From NCBI RefSeq assembly GCF_040183065.1, contig NC_091131.1, positions 8,876,001 to 8,940,000 on the forward strand: a stretch of 64,000 nt of DNA, read 5' to 3'. The stretch is from Periplaneta americana (lineage: Eukaryota; Arthropoda; Insecta; Blattodea; Blattidae). Position 1 is the stretch's first letter. Each line of letters opens with the position of its first letter. This document shows positions 1-11,955 of the stretch, in pieces. The position numbers and the translations under genes are program-made. The notes under the pieces are model-generated. The model ran no database searches and had not been told where the DNA came from. It worked only from the letters and a program-made list of their open reading frames with translations.

Positions 1-95
1 CAATTATTTGTTTTATATGAAACATTTCATGGCGTGTTTTCGGAAAGCCAATGATTTAATTCCCAATATGTTCGATCAATTTATGACATATTAAG
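1..95 (-). repeat. Dispersed repeat, copy A (edge of window)
   Basis: The first ~90 bases match, in reverse complement, the stretch at about 26155-26245; both contain the words GAAACATTTCAT and GATTTAATTCCCAA. This is a diverged dispersed repeat of unknown type, cut by the window edge. No coding content is visible. Confidence 0.6.
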
Positions 96-3000
96 GCATA
101 TACAGAAATATCAGTATTACGTACGGTACCGTTGCAACGTACAAATACACAATTTTTTGTTAGCTACTTATGTATTGAAAATTCATAAGACAAAAAAAAA
201 ATACCGACAGAAAATGCCCAAATGATACAGTTTAAAAACTCGAGTATTAAAATAAGTTTACGGCCATTATACTGTGTAACTATTGGAAATATTCTAAGTA
301 ATTCCTAATATGAACAGAATTGAACATCCATAACGAAACAAATACATTTTTAGTACTGTCTAATATTATTTTTCGAAGTTCTTTACAATACCGGTAGTCC
401 TATTCTGTAATGGATTTAGAGCACGAAGCATAAATTATTATTATTAGGAACCGACACTTCAGATACATGGAATATAGCCTACTACGGCAAATAAATTATT
501 CAATTCGTAATTCTATGTCACTGATTAGAAAATCTTACTACTTACGGTGATTAATTATAGTGCACTGGCATTAATAAAATAGTAATTGGAATAAGCCTAT
601 ATAAACTAATAAAACACTATTAATGTTACCGTCTGTGCTATAGAACTGCTTAAAAACTTCCGAGAAATGCCTGTGGCGTATATACTATAATACATAAATT
701 GATTCCAGACAACAATATAACACATTTTATAAAATACACGAAGAAATCGGATCACTAAGAACTATCTTGCGACTGAAACTCGCAACTCTATGACGATATT
801 ACGCATAAAAGCTTAAATTGTCGTGGTTTATGGCACACAATGCATTTTACTAGCATACGTCAATATACGCATAACCCACCCCTCAACAGTTCACTCAATA
901 ATTTGAAATTTTGCGGAAGGGTGTGCCATTACCTTATGTCAGACAATCAATACAAAATAACACTATTACCACTTAAAATATAACACCAGACAGGTAATTA
1001 CATAATCTGGATTCGTTTCTACTACATCAAAGGCAAACACTAGCTATACTAATAATATTATTGCTCAAAATTAAATAGCTAATGAGAAGCCATATCAAGT
1101 TTGGCTTTAGCGGTCTTTGCCGACTTTAGCAAATCCCGGATAGCTAGCTAAAATAAGTATTTCTCATACATTACTTACAGGTTGTCATTCATCTTTCACG
1201 TATGCTTATATACAGACTCACACACAAGTAACGAAACACTACTTTCGCTAAAAGGCTATAATACACCAAAAATCAATGAAAAGTTCATAAATCCAGAGCC
1301 TGCTGGCCCAACGACAGCCATGTTTGGCAACTGCGAAAACAAACACGCAACGCATTGCGCTAAGATCAATTTATCCGGGCACATGTGCATTCACAACGAT
1401 CTTCAAGTTTTAATACATTATAAAACCTAAGTCCGAAATACACAATCAATTACAAATCCCCTTAATCACTGATACATTATGTCCAGTTGTTTTAAGTAAG
1501 AAAAATACGCCGCTTGTGAATATGAAAGGGTTAGTTTGACATATCGCACCAATAATGATAATATATGATGTTAATTATAAAATCAGACATACCTTGGATT
1601 TATCACAACATAAATGACTTCATTGCGTCAAAATTTCAAAGCACTACACGAAATTATTGTTTTAAGAAACTAAAGTGGACTGGAGGGTGTAGCAGACGAT
1701 CTGCTACTGAGGTTGATAGTGCTGACCTCAAGCGGCAGTAAGTCACACCATTAAAGAGGCGGCAACTCGGTCAGGAAGTGAGTCATTCGAAGCATCAGAA
1801 GTGGAGTTGTTCATTAATGAAACGCTTAGGTCAACAGTAAAAAAAGAAACCGGTATAATAAAACGCTTATGAAAAAAATTCTTCATAATTTTATTTGCAT
1901 GGAACGCGTAGTTCCAGTTCATAATAATAATAAATTGGCATTCATAGACTGCATAATAATGTAGGACTGGCTTTCTAGGATGATTAATCTATTTAATTCA
2001 TACCACAAAACGCTTAATTGATTATGATGCTATTTAAATAAGCATACCAGTTGGCAATGCAATAGAAAAACGATTAGGAAAATGTATTATTTTTTACGAG
2101 TTTTAATTATTCCTACATTATTAGTAGATCATTGTTTCTGTGAACATTTGTGCCAGTAACAATTGTTCATCTGTTGCTGTTCTGAGATATAATCCCACAT
2201 GCGAACAAGAGAGAGAATTTTTTCGCTTCAACTTTACTTTCCCTAGAAAATCTTACTCTGTAATCGTTTTATTTTTTATCATCACTTTATTGGCTAAGAA
2301 AAATAGCGGCAATAAAAAATTATGACATGTTATTTTCACTGATTTTTACACACAAATAAAGAGTATGATCCTAAAACTTGTTCAGTTCATTTGGCCATTT
2401 TTATTATTTATACTGTACATACAATATGATTATGTTTGAGACCTCTATCATTATATTTTAAGCTTCCTTTCTTCCAAAACAAGCCCATCCTTGTCTAAAA
2501 TTTGTATTATTGTACATGTCACTTGAAAGCTCGTTCAGTCCATAGACCGGTGGATGAAAAAAGTAGCCAAATTCTTTCATAAAAATGGCCTTAACACGTT
2601 TTGGGGTCATACTCTTAAATTATTTTAACAAACAAAAAACTTCCAGCTGTGAGTGGTGCGTCAGAAAGTACATATAAGGGAAACACTACAAATGTTATTT
2701 AGTCAACTGTCCGAAGACAGGTTCGAACCTCATAAGTGACAATACTTTTTATACAAGATATATGGAATTTGCTTATAACAAGTGTAGCATCTTTGACTGA
2801 AAATAAGTATGTATGTCAACCAAAACATCTTTGCAGTGTTACTTGTTAATAGTATGACGACAGCTTTAACGGTAACCAGAAATTCCAGTTTTGTCAGTTT
2901 TAATTACTGACGATTAAATAATCAAGCTGTGTGAACAGCATATAAAGTGTGTTTTGGGTGCAAAGTCACACATGATATTCAATAGCCTACCTAATTAATG

Positions 3001-3880
3001 TCAAGGACAAAATTATTACCCATTAGCTAAATACAAAGCCGGTGGCAGGTTCAAGGCCCATTTAAATTTCTAGATAGATATTTGATAGCTGTCCCAACCA
3101 GGGTTTAATAATCGGCCTCCTAATCAATTCTAAATTAATATTTATATTTAATTCAATTTTTTCCTTAATAGAAACCCTAGTTAGGTAGGCTATCATTGAA
3201 AAATTTATTGGAAATGCAACAAACAATTTAGGCTACAAGATAAATTACATTTTATAAAGAATATAAATGATGATTAATTATGCAAATCGATGACTTCAGT
3301 GCAGTGGAGGATATCATGTCCAAGGTGCTGTCAGGAACTTTTAATTTTCGGAAGACTTCTAAGGACTCTTGTGGGATTGTGTCTCTAGCCCCAGTCATAA
3401 TTCCTATAACGTCCCATGTCTTGATGTTATATAGTTTCTTTCATGCAAGACTAAATTTGCTTCTTTACAAATCATTTTTTCTGTCAGACCATGATAACTC
3501 ATAAACCCACTCATATTAATTTTCTGCTTTGATCTAAGCTTTATTATTTATTATTCTATACTTAGTCTTAATTTTGCTTTGAAATTCTTTGATTTAACAT
3601 TCATTTTAGGCACTCATATTGTCTTCAGTCTTCTTTCATGTATTATTTGAATATTAAACGTCACATACAGATTTTTTTATGTCTATATAAATATATATAG
3701 CCTATATACAATAAAGTATGTAAGGCATAACAGGGAAGATTGCAATGTAAACAAGCAATTTTTTTCGGTATTGCTACCTGATCGAAGTAATATTGAAACG
3801 TAAATGTCCAATAAAAATTATGCAAATTGAATTCACAAGTTACAAACAAAGTTCTATCTTCTTGTTTAACACTAAGCTCA
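96..3880. other. No gene recognised; AT-rich spacer
   Basis: About 3.8 kb without a convincing gene. Open frames here (1182-1430, 2140-2325, 3280-3504, all +) are under 85 codons and show no family motif, splice context or repeat homology that I can recognise. A weak inverted repeat (TAGCCTACCTAATTA near 2984, TAGTTAGGTAGGCTA near 3178) could be a small degenerate inverted-repeat element. Confidence 0.6.

Positions 3881-3881
<1 letters not shown>

Positions 3882-3942
<61 letters not shown>
3882..3942. repeat. (TAA)n microsatellite
   Basis: About 20 uninterrupted TAA units running into GAA units. They abut the A/T-rich 3' tail of a LINE fragment, the usual place for such arrays to grow. Confidence 0.95.
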
Positions 3943-3943
<1 letters not shown>

Positions 3944-3960
3944 AAGAAGAAGAAGAAGAA

Positions 3961-4090
3961 TGATTTATTTAACCTGGCAGAGTTAAGGCCATACAGCCTT
4001 CTCTAACACTCAACCAGGAGTAAAAACTGCGTTACAAAACCACTACAAATTTACAAAGTACACTACAATTTTGCACACAAAACTGAATAA
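3961..4090 (-). mobile_element. LINE 3' tail fragment (non-LTR retrotransposon)
   Basis: On the minus strand the segment reads ...GAAGGCTGTATGGCCTTAA, CTCTGCCAGGTTAAATAAAT, a GGCC-centred hairpin followed by a TAAATAAA-type tail. The same arrangement ends the LINE at 9396-10200, where it follows a reverse-transcriptase C-terminus, so this is read as the 3' end of a related, heavily 5'-truncated LINE. No coding part remains. Confidence 0.65.
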
Positions 4091-4091
4091 G

Positions 4092-4148
<57 letters not shown>

Positions 4149-4281
4149 TGTAAACAACAAGTAAGAAGAAATCAGACATAATATATGACATACAGAAAGA
4201 AAGAAAAAAGCATAATAAAATGTGAACAGCAGGTCAAAATGAATGAGGCATACAAAGTATAAAAAAATAAGACAATTATTG

Positions 4282-4321
<40 letters not shown>

Positions 4322-4342
4322 TAAAAAATAAGAATAGTAGTA

Positions 4343-4382
<40 letters not shown>
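4091..4382. repeat. Cluster of three (TAA)n arrays
   Basis: Three TAA arrays at roughly 4091-4145, 4283-4320 and 4338-4382, separated by A-rich sequence. The last is mixed TAG/TAA. Confidence 0.9.
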
Positions 4383-4383
<1 letters not shown>

Positions 4384-4592
4384 TAGGTAGTAGATACTTA
4401 AGAAAAGAGTAACATACCGGTTTAGGAACATAAAATATTCTGTAATTACTTATTTAATATAAATTCAAGTAACTAAATTGGGAATATAGCACATATTCTG
4501 CACAAATCAAACTCCCTTAAAAGATAACATTTTATGTTGAAATAAATACAAATTATAATATGAAGAATTAAAATGTGAACACGACATAATAA

Positions 4593-4800
4593 GACTGCCT
4601 TCGTTGGCTGGTGGTCAGGATGCTGGCTTCCAGGCTTCCAGATCTGGAGTTACCAGGTTCGATTCTGGAATACGACTCTCGAAGAATTATCCTTGATTAA
4701 AAAAGAGTTTTCTAGATGTCTAGAGTCTGAAAATTTGTATTGCGAATATGAAGTGCAAGCCTTCGGGTCCTTCCTCAGTAAAAGAGAGAAAAAAATTCGT
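4593..4800 (+). mobile_element. tRNA-derived SINE, minor family
   Basis: A tRNA-like head begins near 4595: a box A-like TGGCTGGTGGTCAGGATGC is followed about 35 bases later by a box B-like GGTTCGATTC. A non-coding body of about 120 bases follows. This spacing of internal Pol III promoter boxes is characteristic of tRNA-derived SINEs. I see only this copy, and neither end nor a target duplication is clear. Short open frames across it on both strands are not considered genes. Confidence 0.5.
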
Positions 4801-5154
4801 ATTCCGTATCCCCTCCAGCACAAGAAAAAAATCGAAGGCATTCAGGTCCAGCGATTTAGCAGCCGTCTGACGGATTCATAGCGTCCAATCCGCCTGTCTG
4901 GAAAAGTACGATTTAATTGGTCACGAATATTTCGCATAATATGCGGTGGGTTACCATCTGTTAATCATAGCTTACGAATTTACCGCACCAAATGAGATAT
5001 AAATTTTATGCTACACAGATTTCACATGACAGTTATGTTTCCTTCATCACACGATAATCTTAATCGATTCGATTAATATATTAAAATACATTTGATCGGT
5101 TAATCGAGTCTTAAAATTAATTGGTTAATCACTTCGATTACATCGACAGGTCTG

Positions 5155-5155
<1 letters not shown>

Positions 5156-5211
<56 letters not shown>
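5156..5211. repeat. (ATT)n microsatellite
   Basis: About 18 ATT units. The flanking DNA at 5060-5150 is rich in ATCGATTAA-like words and may be a degenerate transposon end. The open frame 5249-5491 (+) downstream has no recognisable motif. Confidence 0.95.
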
Positions 5212-5212
<1 letters not shown>

Positions 5213-5701
5213 GTTATGAGTAGGGGATGAATTGAACTCTTACATATTTTGTTAACGGCGTGTACATCATCTCAGAAGCTATGTCAGACGCAGATACCGC
5301 GTAACTTTACTTATCTTTTGCTACACTGCAAGAATAATGACACAACTGCAGTTCATCACGACGCACGTCGGGAGGTCTTGGTACTTCTGAAAGAAGCGAC
5401 AATTGCATTTGAGAAACAGAATTTCCTTTTAATATTTTATATCTTCTGTTATGCTGAAACAGTGATACTCATAATGAAAATCGTTGCTTAAAATAATATA
5501 TTAAAATTTCATGTAAAAAGTCAATCAGGACATGATCTATTAGATTGATACATACGTTCATAGCATTTTTTTAATCACAAAACTGCGTTGTTAGGAGATT
5601 GTTTATCGTTTGTCATTTGTCATTTTGAGTGTTCTGCTTGTAAATACTCCTTGAATTGTGCGGATTTCAAGAAAGTTTGTGTTATCTGTTAGCTAAAGAA
5701 G

Positions 5702-6290
5702 ATGAAATGTCAAGTGGAAAAAAATGAACGCTTCAGACAAATTGTTCTATTTGAGTTTAATAGAGGAGCAAAGGCAGATGAGACGGCTCGAAATATTTGT
5801 GTCGTATACGAAGAAAACTCCATCGGAGAAAACACTGCAAGAAAATGGTTCTGTCGTTTCAATACACAACACCCCGTACAAAAGTTAGTGTCCATGCACA
5901 GAAGATGATGTTATGCGTGTGGTGGAATGAAGAAGGCGTCGTTTATTACGAATTGCTTCCCAGGAATGTAACTGAAACTGCTGACATTTATTGCTAACAA
6001 CTCAGACGCCTTGCGGTAGCAATAGAAGAAAAACGGTCTGTAAGACTGAATCAAATGCTGCTGCAACACGATAATGGACGCCCGCACCCCGCTAACATGA
6101 CGAAAGAAGCTATCTAGGACTTGATTTGGAGGTGATTCTGCATCTCCCATATTCTTCCGATCTTGTGTCCTCAGATTTCCACCTTTTCCGTTCTCTATCC
6201 AACAGTCTTCAAGGAACTCCTTTGACAACGAAGATATTTACAAGCTTGGCTTGAAGATTTCTTTAACCTCGAACCAGTAGATTCTAAAAA
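5702..6290 (+). pseudogene. mariner transposase, internally deleted
   Basis: Relic of a mariner-family (DD34D) cut-and-paste transposase. The N-terminal helix-turn-helix is readable from the ATG at 5702: FEFNRGAKADETARNICVVY followed by GENTARKWFCRF. After about codon 65 the frame jumps to the C-terminal catalytic part (GVVYYELLPRN, then HDNGRPHPAN carrying the second catalytic Asp, then LPYSSDLVSSDFHLFRSL carrying the third). The middle of the protein, including the first catalytic Asp, is missing, and stops (for example near 6117) and frame changes are present. A full mariner transposase is about 345 residues. The copy is dead; I did not find its terminal inverted repeats. The minus-strand frames over it are shadows. 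Confidence 0.9.
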
Positions 6291-6345
6291 CTAACTCAGC
6301 GTTGGCAGATAGTAATAGACATTGTAGGAAAATATAGTACTGATT

Positions 6346-6589
6346 TCCACACCTGTGGAGTAACGGTTAGCGTGTCTGGCCGCGAAATCAGGTGGCCCGG
6401 ATTCGAATCTCGGTCCAGGCAAGTTACCTGGTTGAGTTTTTCCGGGGTTTTCCCTCAACCCAATTTGAGCAATTGGGTAACTTTTGGTGTTGAACTCCGG
6501 ACTCATTTCACTGGTATTATCATCTTCATCTCATTCAGACGCTAAATAACCTAAGATGTTGATACAGCGTCGTAAAATAACCTACTAAA
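6346..6589 (+). mobile_element. tRNA-derived SINE, major family, full length
   Basis: Head ACACCTGTGGAGTAACGG with box A (GTGGAGTAACGGTTAGCG) and box B-like GGATTCGAATC. The body has a CAAGTTACCTGGTTGAG core, and the tail ends GTCGTAAAATAACCTACTAA. A perfect 12-bp target-site duplication ATAGTACTGATT flanks it at 6334-6345 and 6590-6601, so both ends are exact. Relatives lie at 25172-25330 (+), 39976-42014 (+, interrupted), 47478-47713 (-) and 60497-60741 (-). It has no protein and relies on LINE machinery in trans. Confidence 0.95.
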
Positions 6590-6984
6590 ATAGTACTGAT
6601 TAATTTCTGTCCTCTGTTAATCTCAAATAAAATATTTTGGCACAACGAAAAAACGCTACAAACACTAAAAATTTAAAAAAATATATAACAGGTGAAATGG
6701 CTACATCAGAAGACATATTCATAAAAATATGAGGCAAGAAATTCAATGTAACTACATCATCCTTCAAAACCAACCCTTAAAATTTGGTAGTAAAACCTTG
6801 ATCTCAAGAGCGAAAATGTTTGGAAACAGCCCAAATGAGATCTTTTCGAACTATTTGTGGAGTTATTTTAGAAGGCAGAATGCGGAATGGAGGAATTATA
6901 ATTAAATTAGGAGAAAAGTATTATTATAGAAATTAAAAGTTGTCAAAAGAAGTGACGGGAACATATTTCAAAATGACAAGGGAC

Positions 6985-7510
6985 AGTTATAGATGTCCCG
7001 CGCCGTGGCGTCGTGGTATAAGGCATCCTGCCTAGGACTCGCGTTACGGAATGCGCACTGGTTCGAGTCCTCATGGGAGAAGAAATTTTCTCATGAAATT
7101 TCGGCCAGTGTATGGGACCGCTGCCCACCCAGCATCGTGATTCACTTGGGAAGCTACGACAGGTAGCCAAAATCAGGTTTCGAAGACCAGCTATAACGGC
7201 TGGAAGGATCATCGTGCTAACCTCCATTCTGGTTGGATGATCATGAAATTTCGGCCAGTGTATGGGACCGCTGCCCACCCAGCATCGTGATTCACTTGGG
7301 GAGCTACGATAGGTAGTCAAAATCAGATTTCGAAGACCAGCTATAACGGCTGGGAGGATCATCGTGCTAACCTCCATTCTGGTTGGATGATCTTCCACCT
7401 CTGCTTCGGCATGTGGACGTAAGGCCAGCAGCCGGCTGGTCGGTCTTGGCCCTTCATGGTCTGTAGCGCCACGGATTTACAGCTATAGGCATACGTCAAG
7501 CTTTGAACTA
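6985..7510 (+). mobile_element. tRNA-headed repeat with internal tandem duplication
   Basis: Starts with a tRNA-like head, GCGCCGTGGCGTCGTGGTAT..., with a box B-like GGTTCGAGTCC near 7061. It is followed by two copies of a 150-bp unit and a unique 3' part containing GCCAGCAGCCGGCTGGTCGG. The sequence CGCCACGG near 7469 is the inverse of CCGTGGCG in the head. It resembles a composite tRNA-derived SINE. The long minus-strand open frame 6943-7398 merely reads through the duplicated unit (its protein repeats itself) and is not treated as a gene. Confidence 0.6.
7091..7390. repeat. Two tandem 150-bp units
   Basis: 7091-7240 and 7241-7390 are direct copies, each starting TCATGAAATTTCGGCCAGTG and ending GGTTGGATGA, with only a few substitutions. 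The period is exactly 150 bp. Confidence 0.95.
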
Positions 7511-7619
7511 CAGAATGGGCACAAAGTTCCGTTACCCCCTATAAATACATCTAATATGCACACTATTTATGTAATTCAGGTCAAAATGCAGACATGCATC
7601 CACTTTACATTAAATGTGT

Positions 7620-7990
7620 ATTTTAAGTGTCCAAAGGACCAGCATGTCCTCCATCATTCTCCTCACATAAAATAATTTGTCGCCAGGTTCGGTGTGACAT
7701 TCGCCTCAGCAATCTGTAATCTGTTGAAAAGCGCGTCGCACGGCATCCTTCAATTCATCAATGATGTTGTACCGCTTTTATACAACAATGCTCTTGATGA
7801 AACCTCACAGTGCATTGTCACAGGTTGTGAGGTCAGGGCTGCGAGGTGGCCAGTCGAGAGGAGCTGGTAAGATGAGTGACCCACGACCAATCCAGCGTTG
7901 TGGAAACATCTCATTGAGGTACCCACGAACGGAAGTGGCATTATGGGTCTCATCTAGTAGGCGACGCGATGAAGCTTGTAGTTCTTTCAA
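7620..7990 (-). pseudogene. IS630/Tc1-mariner-type transposase, C-terminal relic
   Basis: Reading the minus strand gives GYLNEMFPQRWIGRG, then PLDWPPRSPDLTTCD (the SPDL motif around the last catalytic acidic residue), then GFIKSIV and IIDELKDAVRRAFQQIT. This is the usual order in the DDE_3 domain of IS630-like insect transposases. The frame is broken by stops at the position expected for FLWG and again near 7715, with a frameshift after QQIT. The N-terminal half and the first two catalytic Asps are absent. Overlapping plus-strand frames are shadows. Confidence 0.85.
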
Positions 7991-8229
7991 ATGACCTAGG
8001 TGCACCACAGAAAATGAACTACGTAACACCGTCTGATGGTGATTAATGGAGTAATTGTGGAATGTCGGTAGGGGAAACTGGAATACCCTACGAAAACCTG
8101 ACAGCAAACACTGTCTTTGTCCAGAACAAATTCCAGCTGATCCCGCAGGTATTCGAACCCGGGTCACCAGCGTGGTAATAGCAAATCTTACAGCATTTTG
8201 TTACACACACTCACTTTCTGCACGTAATC

Positions 8230-9316
8230 AAATTTATTTTTAAAGATCTCTAGAACAACAACTCTTCAGATTATAAACCAGTTTTGTACCTCATTTTCCC
8301 TCACGAGGGAAAGTAATATGACAACACATTAGATTAATACGTTAGCGAATCACAACATCCAGTCTTTTAAGTGAATGAGATTTTGCTTACATTTACATTT
8401 ACAGTTGCGTAAGAGATGTCATCAAGCTAGTATACACAATGCGATTAATTTTATTATTATTAAAAAATCTGTAATTTAATGTAGTTGACTATCACCAGGA
8501 GCGCTGCTGTGCATAAAAAAAAGTTCTATACAATATCAAAATCCTGAATAAACGGTATTACCAACATTAAAATCCACAACACGCTGCATCACGTTCTTTT
8601 TAATAACCTCTATCTAGGTAAATCCCTCTCTCACATCCTAAACACACATGAATGGAATACAGGCTATATAACTAAATTTACTTTCTTTGGCATTACACCA
8701 CTTAAACTTGTAGACTGAGATTTTCTCAAGTACGTAATGTTAGAAACTTAAAAACTGAACACGCATAATTTCACATTTTGCAAGTTTCCTATAAACGTCA
8801 CGGGAAAACGCACGAAATGAAAATAACTTATGTAAAGTTTACACATTCTCCAAGAAGAACTCCAAAAACGTCCTTAAATCAGGATCTATTAGCTTGTAGT
8901 TGGAAGAAAATAATTATAAGAGATATTCTTACAAATGTCAATCATTTTGTGTTATGTTGAACTTGGTTTCTCGCCGTATTTCCGTGCTTGGCAATACCTC
9001 GTGGACGACTTTCACCGACCCTGAATTCATTCCCAGACTGTGGCAAGACTGACAGAATGTGGGTTCAGTCATTGTTGTTCGTCAGGAAATAACTGCAAAT
9101 TACTATTTTTTTCATGTCAAATGACAGTAATTTCTCCAGCAAGAGAATCAAGAACCGGAACGTGCTATAGTTTTATGATACCGTAACCGTATTTGCTCGC
9201 GGAGAACTAATATACGAGTACATACAGACGATATGAAGGAAGTGCATATGGGTCAACATTATAACCTATCAGCCTTTAGCGCTCTCCAGAAAGTATCATG
9301 AAGAAATCACTAATAG
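8230..9316. other. No gene recognised
   Basis: About 1.1 kb of AT-rich sequence. A short tRNA-like antisense stretch (GTATTCGAACCCGGGTC near 8149) just upstream may be the end of a degraded SINE. The open frame 8778-8960 (+) has no family features. Confidence 0.5.
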
Positions 9317-9395
9317 TACCACAGTCTAGTATATACAGTCACGAAGCTTGAGTTGTGAGGGTGCTAGGAACAATAGACTGTGCAGATACTATTTC

Positions 9396-10200
9396 GCATT
9401 TATTTATTTATTTACTTATTTATTTATATATTTATTTTGGTGTAGTTAAGGCCATCAGGCCTTCTCTTCCACAACACCAGGAATACAAACACAATAATAG
9501 AAATAAACAGAAAAAAACACTAATTATATACAAAGTAAAGCCACATAAAAATATACACAGGTTGCAGTCACACAAACTTTAAATGATGAATTAATTGTAT
9601 CCTAATTAACTAACATAAACAAGAAACTTGCAATTTTAATCTAGATTAAAAAAGAAAAAAACACTAAATCAATACTTCTAGCAATACCTAAAAACATTAA
9701 CTAAGACAAAATTTTCCAATTTAATTTTGAATTGTGATAAAGTCCGGCAGTCCCTGACGTCATTAGGTAACGAATTCCAGAGGCGAGGTGTTTCTACAGT
9801 ATAGGAGGATGAGTATAAAGACGTTCTATGATGAGGGATAGAAAGAAGTGCTTGATGTCGGTTTCGAAGAGATGTAAGAAATTGAAAGCGCGATAACAGA
9901 TAATTCGGAGTAGAAGTATGCATGATTCTAAACAGAAGAGACAGTGAATGTATTGTTCTTTGTTCCTTCAGACGCACCCATGAAAGTAACTGGAGGGAAG
10001 GTGTTATATGGTCAAATTTACGAGTATTGCAGATGAATCGTATGCACACATTATGAACACGTTGTAGTCTCTCAGCTAAGAGTGAACTTACATTAGTTAG
10101 CAAGGAATCGCAATAATCAAAATGGGGCATTACAAGCGTCTGAATAAGATTCTTGTTTAAACTAAGTGGTAGAAATTCTTTCATATGGAACAATTAGTGA
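9396..10200 (-). mobile_element. LINE 3' fragment nested in TIR element
   Basis: Contains the end of a non-LTR reverse-transcriptase protein (9678-10193) and a 3' UTR ending in a GGCC-centred hairpin and AATAAATAAAT tail at 9396-9480. The target duplication is not clear by eye. It is 5'-truncated, as is usual for LINE copies. Confidence 0.85.
9678..10193 (-). pseudogene. C-terminus of LINE reverse transcriptase
   Basis: This is a 171-codon open frame without internal stops. It corresponds to the region after the RT catalytic core of Jockey/CR1-like LINEs: TLVMPHFDYCDSLLTNVSS, ERLQRVHNVCIRFICN, RKFDHITPSLQLLSW, HSLSLLFRIMHT, then the terminal ETPRLWNSLPNDVRDC and SQFKIKLENF. The catalytic FADD box and the endonuclease are absent because the copy is 5'-truncated. 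The open frame implies a fairly young insertion. The first methionine is internal and not a real start. Confidence 0.9.
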
Positions 10201-10599
10201 AGTTGAGAATTTTTTTTTGCATTGTCTGTAATGAGGTGATATTAACGATCCTAGTGGTTAGCAACTATCTATGGATGCATATTTACTACGTATTGAGCTT
10301 CGTGACTGTATATACTAGACTGTGGTAATATTATAGATAAGCCATATCTTGATTGAGAAGTGCAAAATAAACACTAGTATTTTATAAACTACTACTCCTG
10401 TTGCTGCACCTGCTGCTACTACCATTACTACATCCACTACTACTACTAACACCACCATAGGAGGAGAGAGAACGTTTCCTTGGGGGGTGCAAAGCAAAAA
10501 CATTGAATCCCCATATAACGGGGTTATGGGGGACACCATTTACCTCCTCCTTCCCCGTTATAGCTTGGTCGTGGTACAGTATGTTGGAATATGATCATT

Positions 10600-11015
10600 T
10601 ATAGTCGCGACGCTGTTATTCCCGGCGTGACTCCTCCTCTTTGCTTACGTCTTAAGAAGTGAAGGCTCTATAAAGTCTAGGTAGGTAGTATAGTTCGCCA
10701 TTTTTGTTCTTTCGTTGCCGAGCTACCATACGAGGAATCTATTTGCCACACCGTTAAACATTATCATGTCGTAGTTCCTACAATAATAAATCAAACGCAC
10801 TGTAATTCAGCAAATAATTGAGCGGCAAATAACGTCTTCGTGTGCTTTCTCCGAACGCCAACGAAAGAGCCAAAATGGCGGGCGATTATATTAAGTATTT
10901 ATCGAGCCTTAAGAAATGAATAACGTCTTCCTCAGCGAATCACAAGACGCACACGTTTAAATGTAGCCGACATGCAACGCGATTGGCTGCCGAAAATTAG
11001 AGCGACGGGACTATA
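10600..11015 (+). mobile_element. Short TIR element (416 bp), copy 1
   Basis: Ends in imperfect inverted repeats TATAGTCGCGACGCTGT and, from the other side, TATAGTCCCGTCGCTCT. A second copy in opposite orientation lies at 28392-29410, where it is interrupted by another element. The body is conserved between copies, including words such as GCCAAAATGGCGGGCGAT. It has no coding capacity. Its superfamily cannot be assigned because the target duplication is unclear. Confidence 0.8.
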
Positions 11016-11640
11016 CTAAAGGTATTTTTGGGGGCATGTTTCTTACAATGTTACATCCACATCCGCGATGTTTCGGACCGAGGTGTATAAGGCTTGAACT
11101 GTAGTTCTACCACAAATTGTAATAGGGCATAACTTAAAACAATCTCACTCTTTTTCTCTCTCGTAAAGGTACGTTTTCCTCGGTGCGACTATTGCGATGA
11201 TCGTTCAACGATTATTGTTGAAGGATGAAACGTAGAGCGATAATCGTTGGTTACCATTTTGCTCGGTGCATCTACGATTTGTTGATTTTTCACTAGGGGC
11301 GTGTTTTCATTCGCAATCGCATCGTTCTAGAGCAGCCGTGGCGAAAATGTGATCGTGCGCCGAGCCACTGTGTAACCTGCAACGTGCAAGTGAAGCAACT
11401 GTCTGACTTATTAACGGATTTTCATTTTCCTTACGTCAAGCACTCAAATATAATTTTATACAGCACAAGGCTACAGACTAATGTTTAGTACGTGTAACGA
11501 AGAAAGAAATGAATAAGAAAACATAGGACACATTATCACAACATAAAATTAACTGTCTTCAGAATGTCTCTGCGACAAAGTTTCAAAATCAGGAATTATG
11601 TCACTTACTGCCAGTCGTAGTTGATCACGAAGTCGTGATC
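11016..11640. other. No gene recognised
   Basis: A gene-free interval. The part at 11160-11400 contains several ATTATTGTT/GATAATCGTT inverted words and may be another degenerate element, but no ends could be defined. Confidence 0.45.
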
Positions 11641-11645
11641 TAAAT

Positions 11646-11893
11646 TTGGGTTTTACTATTTTCATTGTTGAACGAGCTCCAGTTTTCAATGCGGCCGACT
11701 TTTGGTTGTGGGATTACCTTAAAGAACGAGTTTTCCTGACACATCCAACAACCCTACTGCAGCTGAAAGATGCCATCTCGCAAGAAATTGCCAATATTCC
11801 AAGACATTATCTGCAAAATGCTGTGCATGGTATCGCAGACAGAATGCTGTACGTTGAACAAGAGAACGGCGGACATCTTCCCAATGTTTTGTA
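11646..11893 (+). pseudogene. IS630-type transposase, extreme C-terminal fragment
   Basis: The frame contains FWLWDYLKERVFLTHPTT and QLKDAISQEIANIPRHYLQ, ending EQENGGHLPNVL. This is the standard tail of the IS630-like transposases in this window (compare 12760-13032 and 18174-18415). Everything N-terminal of the DFFLWGYLK motif is missing, so it is only the last ~70 residues. The real reading starts about residue 16; the preceding residues are unrelated flank. Confidence 0.85.
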
Positions 11894-11955
11894 AACCCCG
11901 TTGTTTACTCAACACTGTGATGTTTTTGTTTTTTCCCCTATCTCAAATATTATAA

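Larger units (their letters stand above)
9319..10325. mobile_element. TA-flanked TIR element, copy 1 (carries a LINE)
   Basis: The ends are inverted copies: CCACAGTCTAGTATATACAG at 9319 and its complement ending at 10325, continuing through TCACGAAGCTT. TA dinucleotides flank both ends, matching the Tc1/mariner insertion habit. Internal sequence next to each end matches the second copy at 23900-24873 in opposite orientation (for example AACAATAGACTGT and CCTAGTGGTTAGCAACTA-like words). No transposase remains, so it is non-autonomous. Most of its length is a LINE fragment that entered later. Confidence 0.85.

Noticed and set aside
1182..1430. 82-codon open frame
   Set aside because: No motif, no homology within the window, no supporting splice or regulatory context.
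2984..3193. Small MITE with TAGCCTACCTAATTA ends
   Set aside because: Ends match over only ~15 bases with mismatches and no target duplication; kept only as a note.
7091..7390. CRISPR-like or satellite array
   Set aside because: Only two 150-bp units and no spacers; a simple tandem duplication in a eukaryotic repeat.
6943..7398. 151-codon antisense protein gene
   Set aside because: The protein repeats itself because it reads through a 150-bp tandem duplication of a non-coding repeat.
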